DNA of 64,000 nt from Paenimyroides aestuarii. Lineage in GTDB: Bacteria > Bacteroidota > Bacteroidia > Flavobacteriales > Flavobacteriaceae. Under the pieces are notes generated by a model that did no database searches, was not told where the DNA came from, and worked only from the letters and a program-made list of their open reading frames with translations. Positions 17,512-27,146 of this stretch are shown here, piece by piece. A program made the translations under genes and the position numbers. The stretch is taken from NCBI RefSeq assembly GCF_024628805.1, contig NZ_CP102382.1:310001-374000 (forward strand), in the 5' to 3' direction. Numbering within the stretch: the stretch's first letter is position 1; every line of letters begins with the position of its first letter.

Positions 17512-19155
17512 TTATACTTGAATCACACCTAGATTGAATTGTTTTTCAATGGGTGCATGGTTGGCGGCTTCAATACCCATAGAAATCCATTGGCGGGTTT
17601 CTAACGGATCAATAATGGCATCGGTCCACAAACGAGCAGCCGCGTAATAGGGTGATGTTTGGGCGTCGTATTTTGCTTTGATTTTATCGAACAATTCGGC
17701 TTCTTTTTCGGGAGTAAGTTCCTCGCCTTTTGCTTTTAATGATGAGGCTTCGATTTGCAACAAAACTTTTGCCGCTTGTGCACCGCCCATTACCGCTAAT
17801 TCGGCACTTGGCCATGCCAAGAAAAAGCGTGGATCATAGGCTTTACCGCACATGGCATAGTTTCCTGCTCCGTACGAATTCCCCATAATCACTGTGAATT
17901 TTGGGACTACAGAATTGCTCACTGCGTTTACCATTTTGGCTCCGTCTTTAATGATGCCGCCATGCTCCGATTTAGATCCCACCATAAAACCAGTAACATC
18001 TTGCAAGAACACCAATGGAATTTTCTTTTGATTACAATTTGCAATAAAACGGGTAGCTTTATCGGCAGAATCGGAATAAATCACCCCTCCAAACTGCATT
18101 TCGCTTGGTTTGGTTTTCGCTCCGGTAGTTTTTACCACCTTGCGCTGATTGGCAACAATACCAACCGCCCAGCCATCGATGCGTGCGTAACCCGTAATGA
18201 TTGTTTGCCCGTAACCTGCTTTGTATTCATCGAATTCAGAATCATCAACCAAACGTTTAATGATTTCCATGGTATCGTATTGTTCGCCTCGAGATTTAGG
18301 TAAAATACCATAAATTTCGTTTGGATCTAAGGCTGGTTTCTTTGAATCGACTCTGTTAAATCCTGCTTTATCGTAATCGCCCATTTTGCCTACAATGTTT
18401 CGGATGGTATCCAAACAATCTTTATCGTCTTTGGCTTTATAATCGGTAACACCCGAAATTTCGGTATGTGTGGTGGCTCCGCCCAAGGTTTCATTATCGA
18501 TTGATTCACCAATGGCTGCTTTTACCAAATAAGATCCTGCTAAAAAGATCGATCCGGTTTTATCCACAATCAAAGCTTCATCGCTCATAATTGGCAAATA
18601 AGCACCACCAGCAACACAACTGCCCATTACGGCTGCGATTTGGGTGATTCCCATAGACGACATAATGGCATTGTTGCGAAAAATACGTCCGAAATTTTCT
18701 TTATCAGGAAAAATTTCATCTTGCATAGGCAGATAAACGCCAGCTGAATCAACTAAATAAATAATCGGCAAGCGGTTTTCAATGGCAATTTCTTGCGCAC
18801 GTAAATTCTTTTTACCTGTAATTGGAAACCAAGCACCCGCTTTCACAGTAGCATCATTTGCCACCACAATCACTTGCTTGCCATTCACGTAGCCAATTTT
18901 CACTACGACACCACCCGAAGGACAACCGCCGTGCTCTTCATACATGCCATCTCCCACAAAAGCACCAATTTCAATGGATGCCGCATCTTTATCAAATAAA
19001 TAATCAATGCGTTCGCGAGCTGTCATTTTGCCTTGCTCATGCAACTTAGCAATTCTTTTTTCACCTCCGCCTTTGTGTACTTTGGCTAATTTGTGTTTTA
19101 ATTCTGATAACAGTAATTTATTGTGATCTTCGTTTTTATTGAAGTTTAGATCCAT
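17512..19155 (-). CDS. Acyl-CoA carboxylase beta (carboxyltransferase) subunit
   Basis: A 547-residue carboxyltransferase of the propionyl-/methylcrotonyl-CoA carboxylase family, which transfers CO2 from carboxybiotin to an acyl-CoA. The N-terminal half has KMTARERIDYLFD, VVANDATVKAGAWFPITGKK and the oxyanion segment AAVMGSCVAGGAYLPIMSDE. The C-terminal half has PLVFLQDVTGFMVG and the second oxyanion-type motif GNSYGAGNYAMCGKAYDPRF. Length and the GGCPSGGVVVKIGYV segment suggest the methylcrotonyl-CoA carboxylase (leucine breakdown) or a close subtype; the exact acyl-CoA cannot be fixed. No biotin carboxylase/BCCP alpha subunit lies in the window, so it must be encoded elsewhere. Confidence 0.9.
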   Translation of the reverse strand: MDLNFNKNEDHNKLLLSELKHKLAKVHKGGGEKRIAKLHEQGKMTARERIDYLFDKDAASIEIGAFVGDGMYEEHGGCPSGGVVVKIGYVNGKQVIVVANDATVKAGAWFPITGKKNLRAQEIAIENRLPIIYLVDSAGVYLPMQDEIFPDKENFGRIFRNNAIMSSMGITQIAAVMGSCVAGGAYLPIMSDEALIVDKTGSIFLAGSYLVKAAIGESIDNETLGGATTHTEISGVTDYKAKDDKDCLDTIRNIVGKMGDYDKAGFNRVDSKKPALDPNEIYGILPKSRGEQYDTMEIIKRLVDDSEFDEYKAGYGQTIITGYARIDGWAVGIVANQRKVVKTTGAKTKPSEMQFGGVIYSDSADKATRFIANCNQKKIPLVFLQDVTGFMVGSKSEHGGIIKDGAKMVNAVSNSVVPKFTVIMGNSYGAGNYAMCGKAYDPRFFLAWPSAELAVMGGAQAAKVLLQIEASSLKAKGEELTPEKEAELFDKIKAKYDAQTSPYYAAARLWTDAIIDPLETRQWISMGIEAANHAPIEKQFNLGVIQV

Positions 19156-19274
19156 TTTTTATTTGTTTTATGAATTGTGCTAAAATACGAATATTCCCTC
19201 AATATATAAAAAAACGAATTTGGAAAAAAATGAAATAAAAAGAAAAACTTAATATTAAATTAACATTAGAGTAC

Positions 19275-19282
19275 TACTTTCG
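19275..19282 (+). promoter_or_regulatory. Possible -7 element for the phosphate uptake operon
   Basis: TACTTTCG differs from the TAnnTTTG consensus at one base and lies 29 bp before the DUF47 start codon. Weak evidence. Confidence 0.3.
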
Positions 19283-19310
19283 CAGTGCGAAAAAATTAAT
19301 AAACACACAA

Positions 19311-19955
19311 ATGACTTTAAATTCAATTTTCCAATTTTTAGTTCCAAAGGATAAAAAGTTTTACCCTTTGTTTGAAGAAGCTGCTAATAAAATTAAATTA
19401 TTATCAGAAACATTGCACGAAGCGGTAAACTTACCAGCTAACGACAGAGAAAAACTTTTAAAAGAAGTAGAGATTTTAAAATCTGAAATTGAACAAATTG
19501 TTCAAACCACCCGTATTGAATTAGAAAGAAACTTCATTACCCCTTTTGATAGAGAAGATATTAACAACTTAATGACTGCGGTTGACGAAATTGCCGATCA
19601 TTTGAGCGATGCCGCTTCTCGTATGCGTTTGTATCAAATTGATAGAGTTACTAAACCGTTGCGTAAACTTACCGAAGCGAATTTAGAAGCTTGTAACGAA
19701 GTTGCGAAGTGTATTTACCATATTAAAGACATGAAAAACCTGAAAGCAATTACCGAAGGTTGTAAAGTAATTTTACGCTTGGAACGTAAAGCAGATAAGG
19801 TATTTGACAAGGCTGTTGCCGATATTTTTGAAAATGAAACCAACGTGGTTGATATAATTAAGTATAAAGAGGTGATGGATGCTTTGGAAACTGCAACAGA
19901 CAGTTGTCGCCGAGTAGCCAACGTTTTAGAAACGATTACCGTTAAGTATTCCTAA
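19311..19955 (+). CDS. DUF47 family (PhoU-like) phosphate transport regulator
   Basis: A 214-residue all-helical cytoplasmic protein of the DUF47/PhoU-like family. Such proteins associate with PiT transporters and are thought to control their activity. Visible features are the acidic metal-binding type motifs: TPFDREDINNLMTAVDEIADHL near the middle and CKVILRLERKADKVFDKAV plus a C-terminal ATDSCRRVANVLETI. The PiT gene starts 13 bp downstream on the same strand, making a two-gene operon. The start ATG at 19311 gives the expected N terminus. Confidence 0.93.
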   Translation: MTLNSIFQFLVPKDKKFYPLFEEAANKIKLLSETLHEAVNLPANDREKLLKEVEILKSEIEQIVQTTRIELERNFITPFDREDINNLMTAVDEIADHLSDAASRMRLYQIDRVTKPLRKLTEANLEACNEVAKCIYHIKDMKNLKAITEGCKVILRLERKADKVFDKAVADIFENETNVVDIIKYKEVMDALETATDSCRRVANVLETITVKYS

Positions 19956-19968
19956 TTATTAAATCATT

Positions 19969-21078
19969 ATGGAGCTATTTGACTTACTATCAAACCTTAA
20001 TGTAAGTGGTGCCTGGCTTTTACTAGTAATTATTGTTTTAGCTTTAGGTTTCGATTATATTAATGGGTTTCACGATGCAGCAAACTCTATTGCTACCATT
20101 GTAACAACACGTGTATTAACTCCGTTTCAGGCGGTTTTATGGGCTGCTGCGTTTAATTTTGCGGCATATTTTATATCGCTTTACATCATTGGCGAATTTA
20201 AGATTGGTAACACTATTGCCAAATCGGTCAACGAACAATTTATTACCCTCGAAGTGATTTTTGCGGGACTAATAGCGGCTATTCTCTGGAATTTGGCTAC
20301 ATGGAAGTTGGGAATTCCCTCTTCTTCTTCACACACACTGATTGGTGGTTTTATGGGTGCTGCCATTGCGCATGCAGGCGGAATCAATATAAATGGTGAA
20401 GATGTAATTGTGTATGCTAAAGTAGTTCCGATATTTTTATTCATTTTCGGAGCTCCGTTTTTAGGAATGATACTTGCTTACTTTATAACCGTTGCCATTA
20501 TGTGGATTTGTCGAAAAGCACAACCACACCGCGCCGAAAAATGGTTCAAACGTTTGCAACTAGTGTCTTCTGCATTATTCAGCTTGGGGCACGGTGGAAA
20601 TGATGCCCAAAAAGTAATGGGTATTATTGGTGCGGCTGTTATAAGTTTTCACATGGGACTGCCCGATGAATTAAACCCTTACGGAGCTATTGAAAATGCA
20701 GAACGCTTTAAATATTTTGTTTCACATTGGGGTTGGGTACCTTTAGCATCGTTCTTTTTTATTGGTTTAGGAACCATGAGTGGCGGTTGGAAAATTGTGA
20801 AAACAATGGGCTCAAAAATCACCAAAGTTACTCCATTAGAAGGAGTTGCTGCTGAAACTGCCGGTGCTGTTGCCTTATATATTACGGAGCATTTAGGTAT
20901 TCCGGTTTCTACCACCCACACCATTACAGGTTCCATTATTGGAGTTGGTATCACAAAAAGGGTATCAGCTGTGCGTTGGGGTGTTACTATTTCATTGCTT
21001 TGGGCTTGGATTTTAACAATTCCGGTGTCAGCTTTGGTTGCGATGGGAATTTATCATTTGGTTCGTTTATTTATATAA
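19969..21078 (+). CDS. PiT-family inorganic phosphate transporter
   Basis: A 369-residue integral membrane phosphate permease with about ten transmembrane segments. The duplicated PiT signature is clear: GFDYINGFHDAANSIATIV in the N-terminal half and SLGHGGNDAQKVMGIIGAAV in the C-terminal half, each followed by a hydroxyl-rich loop (IPSSSSHTLIGG and IPVSTTHTITGS). These loops bind phosphate and coupling cation. Imports phosphate (probably as metal-phosphate with protons or sodium) across the inner membrane. It is coupled to the upstream DUF47 gene and ends at a strong hairpin. Confidence 0.95.
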   Translation: MELFDLLSNLNVSGAWLLLVIIVLALGFDYINGFHDAANSIATIVTTRVLTPFQAVLWAAAFNFAAYFISLYIIGEFKIGNTIAKSVNEQFITLEVIFAGLIAAILWNLATWKLGIPSSSSHTLIGGFMGAAIAHAGGININGEDVIVYAKVVPIFLFIFGAPFLGMILAYFITVAIMWICRKAQPHRAEKWFKRLQLVSSALFSLGHGGNDAQKVMGIIGAAVISFHMGLPDELNPYGAIENAERFKYFVSHWGWVPLASFFFIGLGTMSGGWKIVKTMGSKITKVTPLEGVAAETAGAVALYITEHLGIPVSTTHTITGSIIGVGITKRVSAVRWGVTISLLWAWILTIPVSALVAMGIYHLVRLFI

Positions 21079-21098
21079 AATCGATACAATTTCAATAG

Positions 21099-21137
21099 AA
21101 AAAGCTCCCTCCTATTATTTGTATAAGGGAGCTTTTT
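21099..21137. terminator. Terminator after the phosphate operon
   Basis: AAAAAGCTCCCT and AGGGAGCTTTTT form a 12-bp stem with a 15-nt loop, followed by T residues. It can also serve the convergent small acidic protein gene. Confidence 0.8.
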
Positions 21138-21195
21138 GATTTACTAAGGCAACGATATAGGGATAATAGCGTTACTTTTTAATTGCAACATTTTA

Positions 21196-21492
21196 TTAAG
21201 ACTTTTCACCTTTCTCTTGATCCTCAGGAAGTTCACCATATTTCTTTTTGTGATACGCTTCTTCCTGCATTACCTCGGTTCCCATAGAATCGATTTCTTT
21301 TTTACCATCCTGTTTGTCTTCCTGATTCTCTCTTTTTTCTTCAGGCAATAAATTACTTCCCTCTTTTATAGGTGAACCACCTGCACCTGAATTAGTTTGA
21401 TTGGCTTCATGCACATCTTTACCCTTTATATCAGTTGGGCTGGTGTTTTCATTGTTATTACTACCAGGAATATTTGTTTTATCTTTTTTCAT
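21196..21492 (-). CDS. Small disordered hydrophilic protein
   Basis: A 98-residue protein made almost entirely of charged and polar residues (Lys, Glu, Asp, Asn, Gly), with no hydrophobic segment, no cysteine and no recognisable domain. It begins MKKDKTNIPGSNNNEN and ends with alternating Glu/Lys. It is probably intrinsically disordered. Its composition resembles the hydrophilin-like protein at 39.6-39.9 kb in the stress cluster, and the upstream region carries the same GGGGGAA motif as that cluster, so a role in desiccation or osmotic stress is a guess. No homologous family was recognised. Confidence 0.6.
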   Translation of the reverse strand: MKKDKTNIPGSNNNENTSPTDIKGKDVHEANQTNSGAGGSPIKEGSNLLPEEKRENQEDKQDGKKEIDSMGTEVMQEEAYHKKKYGELPEDQEKGEKS

Positions 21493-21901
21493 AGCTTTTA
21501 AATTTTATATTAATTACTTATTCAATACATACAATAAATAAGCCTAAGTACATTACGATTTGGTGAGGAATATCTTCTTATAATCAAAAACCGGCACGGT
21601 GTTACCGAAAATAAACAATCTGTAAGCAGGTTTAGCATTAAACTGATATATTACATATGCTTCCAATTAAAAGTTACTAAAGCATATATTATGCACTATT
21701 CAATGATGAATTCTTACGCAGTTTATAGAATCTTTACACAGAAAAGGGGGAAGAAATAATTTTGATATATTGGCTTTCATACACCTTGCTCATCCTTCAT
21801 AAATTCCTTGAATGGCTATTTAAAAAATGGTGCATTTGCCCCATTTTATTGCCTTGTTGTTTTAAATAATATTGCATAGTAACAATTTAAAATAAACAGC
21901 A
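21493..21901. other. Intergenic region, no gene; shared G-run motif
   Basis: About 400 bp between divergent genes with no convincing frame. It contains TACACAGAAAAGGGGGAA at 21735-21752, closely similar to a sequence at 37089-37105. The rest is AT-rich; no typical TAnnTTTG element was found close to 21902. Confidence 0.5.
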
Positions 21902-22870
21902 ATGAAAACTAAATTACTACTTTCGATGGCAGTTTTAATGGGAATTTCTACCGTTAATGCCCAAACTTTAGGCGATTTTAAACCGGGAAAAGCCGGTCCT
22001 GTAAGTTTGGAAAAACCAAAATTTGATAATAAAAATGTGTATATCGCTGATTTTGCGGTGCATTATCAGGTGTATAGCGAGAAATCTGCAACAAAAAAGG
22101 GTGGTCAAGGAATATTTGGTGCCGTGATGGGTGCTGCAAAAGCTTCGCTTGCAGTAGGTTTGGATATTTCAGAAGAAACACTTCAGAACATTACCAATGA
22201 CGCTTATACGCAGTTTGTTGCTGATTTAAAATCAAAGGGTCTCAATGTGATGAAGCCCGAGGAAGCAAAAAACACTGAATTTTACAGTGGCTATAAATAC
22301 AGTACCAACTTAAATATGACGCCTTCTAAAGTGGATGGTGCTATTACTGTCCATCCGCAAAACGTAGGTTTCTTCTACAAAGAAAAAGGCTCGACTGAAA
22401 ATACCACAAAACTTTCTAAAGAGCTGAATGATGCAGCTGTGGTTCGTGTAGATTTATACGTAGAATTTGTAAACACAAGAGCTTCAAGCAAAAGCGGTAT
22501 CGGAGCCAATGTGGTAGCCAAAACCAATCTGGTATTGTCTGAAGATAATACAATTGCCCATTTCATAGTTGGTCGTAATAAAATCGGTGGTTCTCCTTTG
22601 GCAGAATATCAGGGTGTCCTGAAAAAAGATTTAGATATTGACGGCGTAATTAAGGAAGAAAAAATCTCCAACTATGTAGATTCTGACTATGATAATTGGG
22701 GATCAAAAACAGCTTTTGGAACATTGTATTCGGCAAAAAACAAAGCGGCTGCCAAAGCTGCGATAGTTCCTGTAGATGCTAAAAAATACGAAAAAGGAGT
22801 TGAAATGGCGATTGATGTGTTCCTAAAACATCATTTAGATGAATTTTATAATAAATATTATAAAAAATAA
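21902..22870 (+). CDS. Secreted protein of unknown function (first gene of the 22-35 kb block)
   Basis: A 322-residue protein with a clear signal peptide (MKTKLLLSMAVLMGISTVNA then QT). The mature part begins LGDFKPGKAGPVSLEKPKFDNKNVYIADFAVHYQVYS and holds a glycine/alanine-rich stretch, GGQGIFGAVMGAAKASLAVGLD (about residues 67-88), that could insert in or lie on a membrane. The rest is mixed alpha/beta with no cysteines. Family not recognised; it looks like Bacteroidota proteins annotated only as hypothetical. It is the first of eleven same-strand genes that end with a two-component system. Confidence 0.75.
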   Translation: MKTKLLLSMAVLMGISTVNAQTLGDFKPGKAGPVSLEKPKFDNKNVYIADFAVHYQVYSEKSATKKGGQGIFGAVMGAAKASLAVGLDISEETLQNITNDAYTQFVADLKSKGLNVMKPEEAKNTEFYSGYKYSTNLNMTPSKVDGAITVHPQNVGFFYKEKGSTENTTKLSKELNDAAVVRVDLYVEFVNTRASSKSGIGANVVAKTNLVLSEDNTIAHFIVGRNKIGGSPLAEYQGVLKKDLDIDGVIKEEKISNYVDSDYDNWGSKTAFGTLYSAKNKAAAKAAIVPVDAKKYEKGVEMAIDVFLKHHLDEFYNKYYKK

Positions 22871-22907
22871 ACCTATTTTCTTAAATTTAGGTTAAAAACT
22901 ATTTATA

Positions 22908-23540
22908 ATGTCATTGCCAACTGCTTTTTACGATCAGATAAAAAACTATAGAAAGTGGGATTTTATCATCTTTCTAAGCCTGACTTTATTGTCTGTGCTT
23001 AACGGTCAAACCACGGTTTTTTATCTGATTTATTTCTTTTGGTGGAATGCTTTGGTACAGTTGGCAGTAGATTTTTATTTCAGAAACCGAAACGAATATG
23101 CAATTTGCGAAAACAAAGAAAAATTTGAATTTAGCAGTTTGTTTTTGATGGGAATTTACTGGGTATTTATCGTGGTTTTTTTCGGATTTATCGCAGGATC
23201 AGACAATCACGAGATCATCTTTACCAATATGGAGGTTTTGTTTTTTCAGAATTGGTTTTTCAATGGCAATCTTATTTTTATTTTAATTGAAAGAATACTC
23301 ATTCATAAAACAAAGCAACCGGTAAAAATTTATTTGAGTGCATTCAGTCCCAATGCTATTGTTTTGCACATTTCGATTATTGTTGGCGGTGTGGTGATGT
23401 TTTTTGTGGTGAGAAATTATCCCGAAATATTCACGCCCGAAAATCGCTGGGGTTCTGCATTGATAGTGCTTCCGTTTCTGCTGCTGAAAATAATAATACA
23501 GTATTTAACAAAATCAGACAATCAACTTCAAAAAAACTAA
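22908..23540 (+). CDS. Multi-pass membrane protein, DUF6498-like
   Basis: A 210-residue inner-membrane protein with about five to six hydrophobic helices rich in Phe, Trp and Ile. Visible landmarks are an aromatic stretch, YLIYFFWWNALVQLAVDFYF, near residue 50, and a conserved-looking RILIHKTKQP loop (about residue 128). The arrangement resembles DUF6498 proteins; function unknown. It lies 37 bp after the secreted protein gene and only 4 bp before the next gene, so it belongs to the same transcript. Confidence 0.7.
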   Translation: MSLPTAFYDQIKNYRKWDFIIFLSLTLLSVLNGQTTVFYLIYFFWWNALVQLAVDFYFRNRNEYAICENKEKFEFSSLFLMGIYWVFIVVFFGFIAGSDNHEIIFTNMEVLFFQNWFFNGNLIFILIERILIHKTKQPVKIYLSAFSPNAIVLHISIIVGGVVMFFVVRNYPEIFTPENRWGSALIVLPFLLLKIIIQYLTKSDNQLQKN

Positions 23541-23544
23541 GACA

Positions 23545-25290
23545 ATGAAAACTACGATCCTATTATTGCTGATTTTTTTTAATATAAATCTTTCAGCACA
23601 GACTATCGACTGGAAAAATGCCCCGCTCAATCCTGCCGCTGTTTTTTATACTACCAATCATTTCAACGTTAACGGACCGATTAAGGAGTTTAGTGCTAAA
23701 AGCAATGGTGGTGAGATTTTCTATTTGCATTTTAATGAATCAGGAAAATTGGTGGAAAAAATTACCTCGCAAGCTGCGGGAACAAGCAAAATACAATTCA
23801 CTTATCAATATGATGCCAAAGGAAAACTGATAAGTGAAACCACTGCATTCCTTGACAGTAAAGGGGCAAAAACCTACGAAAGCACAACATCAATAACAGT
23901 AAATGATAAAGGGTTGGTAACCAAAAAAGGTTCAATGATTTGCAGTTATGACAATAATGACCGCCTGATTTCAGTCATAAATAAAGATAAAAGCGGTAAA
24001 GTAATTTACCAGCAGGAATTTGTTTACAATTCACTCGGTCAGGTTATCTCCGAAAAAATTACTGATCCTCACGCTGCTACAGGCGTAATGGAAACCGAAG
24101 AGTTTAAGTTTACATATACAAAAAATAACCGAGGAGGTTGGGATGTTGTGATGCACATTTATAAAGAAGGAAAACTGGCAACCAAAGGAAGTATTCCGCT
24201 GATTACCTCTTCATTTGTCCGACAAAAAAGAGAACAAATATCTAATAACCCGAAGAAGTTTTCTTTTGATGAAGCTGGTTTGGAGGCATTTGATCCGAAT
24301 ATTGTCAGCGTAATGGTCGATCAATATAATAATCTAAGAGGTCAATTTGTCATTCGGTTAAAACAAGATTTCTATCCGGTAAACATCACATATTACAACA
24401 ATATTCTGAGTGTGGCTAAGCCAAAGAAACCAATGGAAAGTAATACTGTTCAAACTACTTCTACAATAAATACGACTGAATTAATTAGTCAGACTACGGA
24501 GACAAGATTGTACAACGGAAAGTACACGCAACAAACGGCGCTCACTGCAATTAATAAATATATCGACAACCTCAAAAAGCTGGGCACTTACAGTTTTGTG
24601 GGCGGAGCAACCAAAACCTACCAAATTGATGGAATATGGACACAAAAAATTTCTGAGCAAGATAAAGGCACTTTAAACATCAGGTATATTATTGGAGATA
24701 ATCATTTAACTATTGAGCTAATTAGCGCTATACTGAATAAGAATGGCAAAGCCATTATGCTTTACCCACAATCTTCCGATGAAACAATAAGGAAATTATA
24801 CAACAACCAAGTTGGGATGTTTGTAAATGGTCTTTTCAGTTATTTGGGTATTAACGATAATACCTCCACCACAACTAAAACTTCTACGGTAAATAACAAT
24901 ATTACAGTACAAAACAACACAAAATCTGCCAATTCAACGGTTAATAACGTTGATCCTTACAGCGGTTTATCAGCCGAAGCCGGAGCCTATATGGCAGCTT
25001 ACCGAATGAACCTGAATGGTTTGAAAAGTTACTTGGAGAATCAACTGAAAAGTTGGGAACAAAAAGGTTATGCTGCTGATCAAATCATTCAGTCTTACAC
25101 CGCGATATTTAAAGAGGTTTACACAAAAAGCCCAGATGCCGCTTTTGAATTACTAATGAAATTGCCACAGCGTGTAGCTTTAACAAAGTTATTACCCAAC
25201 CTAACCGATGAACAAAGAGATTTCGTTCGTAAAAAATCGAAAGAACGGCTTCAAAAATACAGTGGCTCTTATAGAAGTAAAACAAATTAA
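23545..25290 (+). CDS. Secreted YD-like repeat protein with ETRxYNGKY domain and helical tail
   Basis: A 581-residue secreted protein (signal peptide ending LSAQ). Residues about 30-290 form strand repeats of the YD/MORN-like type (YQYDAKGKLISET, FVYNSLGQVISEK). Residues about 312-450 hold a domain beginning ETRLYNGKYTQQTAL, with LYPQSSDETIRKLYNNQ later; the same domain occurs three times in the protein at 28.1-29.9 kb. A Thr/Asn-rich linker follows, then a helical tail (about 470-581) ending KSKERLQKYSGSY, nearly the same as that other protein's tail. Domain function unknown. It starts 4 bp after the membrane protein gene. Confidence 0.75.
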   Translation: MKTTILLLLIFFNINLSAQTIDWKNAPLNPAAVFYTTNHFNVNGPIKEFSAKSNGGEIFYLHFNESGKLVEKITSQAAGTSKIQFTYQYDAKGKLISETTAFLDSKGAKTYESTTSITVNDKGLVTKKGSMICSYDNNDRLISVINKDKSGKVIYQQEFVYNSLGQVISEKITDPHAATGVMETEEFKFTYTKNNRGGWDVVMHIYKEGKLATKGSIPLITSSFVRQKREQISNNPKKFSFDEAGLEAFDPNIVSVMVDQYNNLRGQFVIRLKQDFYPVNITYYNNILSVAKPKKPMESNTVQTTSTINTTELISQTTETRLYNGKYTQQTALTAINKYIDNLKKLGTYSFVGGATKTYQIDGIWTQKISEQDKGTLNIRYIIGDNHLTIELISAILNKNGKAIMLYPQSSDETIRKLYNNQVGMFVNGLFSYLGINDNTSTTTKTSTVNNNITVQNNTKSANSTVNNVDPYSGLSAEAGAYMAAYRMNLNGLKSYLENQLKSWEQKGYAADQIIQSYTAIFKEVYTKSPDAAFELLMKLPQRVALTKLLPNLTDEQRDFVRKKSKERLQKYSGSYRSKTN

Positions 25291-25302
25291 TTTGATTGTA
25301 AA

Positions 25303-26238
25303 ATGAAACTTGTACTAAAATATAATTTGCTCGTGCTTTTCTGTGTCTTCGGTTTTACAGCCACAGCACAGGAAAGTATTACACCGGAGAATTTCGATTT
25401 ACCGAAAAACACGGTGAAAGCAGTTATTCGTTATGCCGATTTTTCTATTCCGCAGCAACAGTTTTCTGTACGACCAAGTTATGCTGTTTATACTTTTAAA
25501 AATGATAAAATCGTCAGTTTACAATATGAAGACAGTACCTCAATGGTAAAAACAACAGTAAATTATCAATACGAAAACGACAATCTGAAAAGTAAAGAAA
25601 CCCTCCAAAGTTCTAGTGCAGGATCGGAACACAAAATCAATACTTACCGTACCGAAAAGCAGGGCTACAAAACCACATTTTATAGAACTTATCCTACAGA
25701 AGGAACAGACAAAACGATTTTGTTCTACAACGAGGCGGGCGAACTGCGAGGCAAATCGTTTTACAATGTACACGGGAAACGCACCGAACAAATAGAATAT
25801 AACGGAAAGGAAGGTTGCCGCCTTAAAAAATATTACGACGAAAAATTGATGTCTGATATCACCTACGTGAACGATAGCAACGGAAAATTAACGAAGAGCG
25901 AAACCCTTGTTTTGCCTGGAGAAGATGAGGAAGTAAAGGTGCTTACATTGTATTACTACAACCCAAATGGCGACTTGAAACAAGTGGTGGATTTTATAAC
26001 CGAGGCGAAAAATTCTGGTAAAAAAATCTCAAGACAAAAACATTATTCTTATTTGTACGATGGCGATATATGGGTGGCTCAAATTGAATACAGCCTTGCC
26101 AACAATAAACAAAATAATTTAATCGCTACCATTAGAACCATTGAAACACCTGATAAAATATACAATGCGCCAAGCGATGGGCAGCTAAAAGTTTTCTTTC
26201 AGGAAACCTATCAAAAATATTTAAAATTATCAAGATGA
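25303..26238 (+). CDS. Secreted YD/MORN-like repeat protein
   Basis: A 311-residue protein with a signal peptide (hydrophobic stretch ending TATAQ). The mature part is a series of short beta strands with charged turns typical of YD-like or MORN-like repeats: VNYQYENDNLKSKETLQ, ILFYNEAGELRGKSFYN, LTLYYYNPNGDLKQVVDF, each about 20-25 residues. No catalytic motif was seen. It is one of four similar-sized secreted proteins in tandem, and its stop overlaps the next start codon (ATGA), so the genes are translationally coupled. Confidence 0.75.
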   Translation: MKLVLKYNLLVLFCVFGFTATAQESITPENFDLPKNTVKAVIRYADFSIPQQQFSVRPSYAVYTFKNDKIVSLQYEDSTSMVKTTVNYQYENDNLKSKETLQSSSAGSEHKINTYRTEKQGYKTTFYRTYPTEGTDKTILFYNEAGELRGKSFYNVHGKRTEQIEYNGKEGCRLKKYYDEKLMSDITYVNDSNGKLTKSETLVLPGEDEEVKVLTLYYYNPNGDLKQVVDFITEAKNSGKKISRQKHYSYLYDGDIWVAQIEYSLANNKQNNLIATIRTIETPDKIYNAPSDGQLKVFFQETYQKYLKLSR

Positions 26239-27137
26239 AAATAATAAAAAATATTAGCGCAATTTTACTTTGTATGGTTGCCGGCTTTGCAACTGCCCAA
26301 GATTTCATTCCCTATTATCCAACCGAATGGGATTTTCGTAACCGAGTGGATTTGATTGATTTTTCACAAGTAAAAAGTCTGACTACGAAGGAAATTGCTA
26401 TTGACAAAAACGAAGAATTTCCCATTTTGGAAACTTATTTAAGTTGGAACAGCACTTATCAATTAACCGATTATCAGTTTGTGAATTACAACAACAGCTA
26501 TGCTGATTTTGATATCCAATTTCATTACATCGATGCGTATTCCAAAAAATTAAAATCGGTAAAAATCATCAATCCCAACACGCTGAAAACTATTGAAGAA
26601 TGGCAATATACTTATGGTTCTTTTGATGTGGAAAAAATTAGAGTAACGCGTTATTTATTAAATGTTGCGCAACCCGATGTTTTTGAAGTAAAATACGAAG
26701 GGAATGATGACGATTATACCAAAGAAACCGTGTTCACACCTGAAAATTCGGAAGTTAAGAAAACAGAATTTTGGTACCAATCGGCTGCCGATGCTACTAC
26801 ACTTCGCATAAAAAAAACATATCTGGATGGTGTTTTAGATCAAACCGATCGTTTGCAATTAGATCAAACTAGAAATAAATTAGAAAAAACAGTGACCAAC
26901 TTGGGAATTAGCAGCCTTACCAAGTATCATTATAAAACCCGAAAAGTGGATGTAGCGGGAGATGAATTCGACTACAAAGATTTGGAAAAAATTCAGGAAG
27001 ACGGTAAAGATAAAGAACGTTTTGAATATACTTTTGATACAAAAGGCAACTGGATAGAACGAAAAAACTACAAAATGAAAAATGGCAAATGGGAATTTTC
27101 CACCATTACCAGAAGAACGATTGAATACAGAAACTAA
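26235..27137 (+). CDS. Secreted YD/MORN-like repeat protein
   Basis: A 300-residue protein, signal peptide ending GFATAQ. The mature part begins DFIPYYPTEWDFRNRVDLIDFSQVKSLTTKEI and continues with repeated strand-turn units (LKSVKIINPNTLKTIEEWQYTY, KTEFWYQSAADATTLRIKKTYLDG). It ends in a strand pattern FDTKGNWIERKNYKMKNGKW, like YD repeats. It is related in layout to the neighbours on both sides but divergent in sequence. The start overlaps the previous stop by 4 nt. No enzyme motif was seen. Confidence 0.75.
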   Translation: MKIIKNISAILLCMVAGFATAQDFIPYYPTEWDFRNRVDLIDFSQVKSLTTKEIAIDKNEEFPILETYLSWNSTYQLTDYQFVNYNNSYADFDIQFHYIDAYSKKLKSVKIINPNTLKTIEEWQYTYGSFDVEKIRVTRYLLNVAQPDVFEVKYEGNDDDYTKETVFTPENSEVKKTEFWYQSAADATTLRIKKTYLDGVLDQTDRLQLDQTRNKLEKTVTNLGISSLTKYHYKTRKVDVAGDEFDYKDLEKIQEDGKDKERFEYTFDTKGNWIERKNYKMKNGKWEFSTITRRTIEYRN

Positions 27138-27146
27138 AAATCTAAA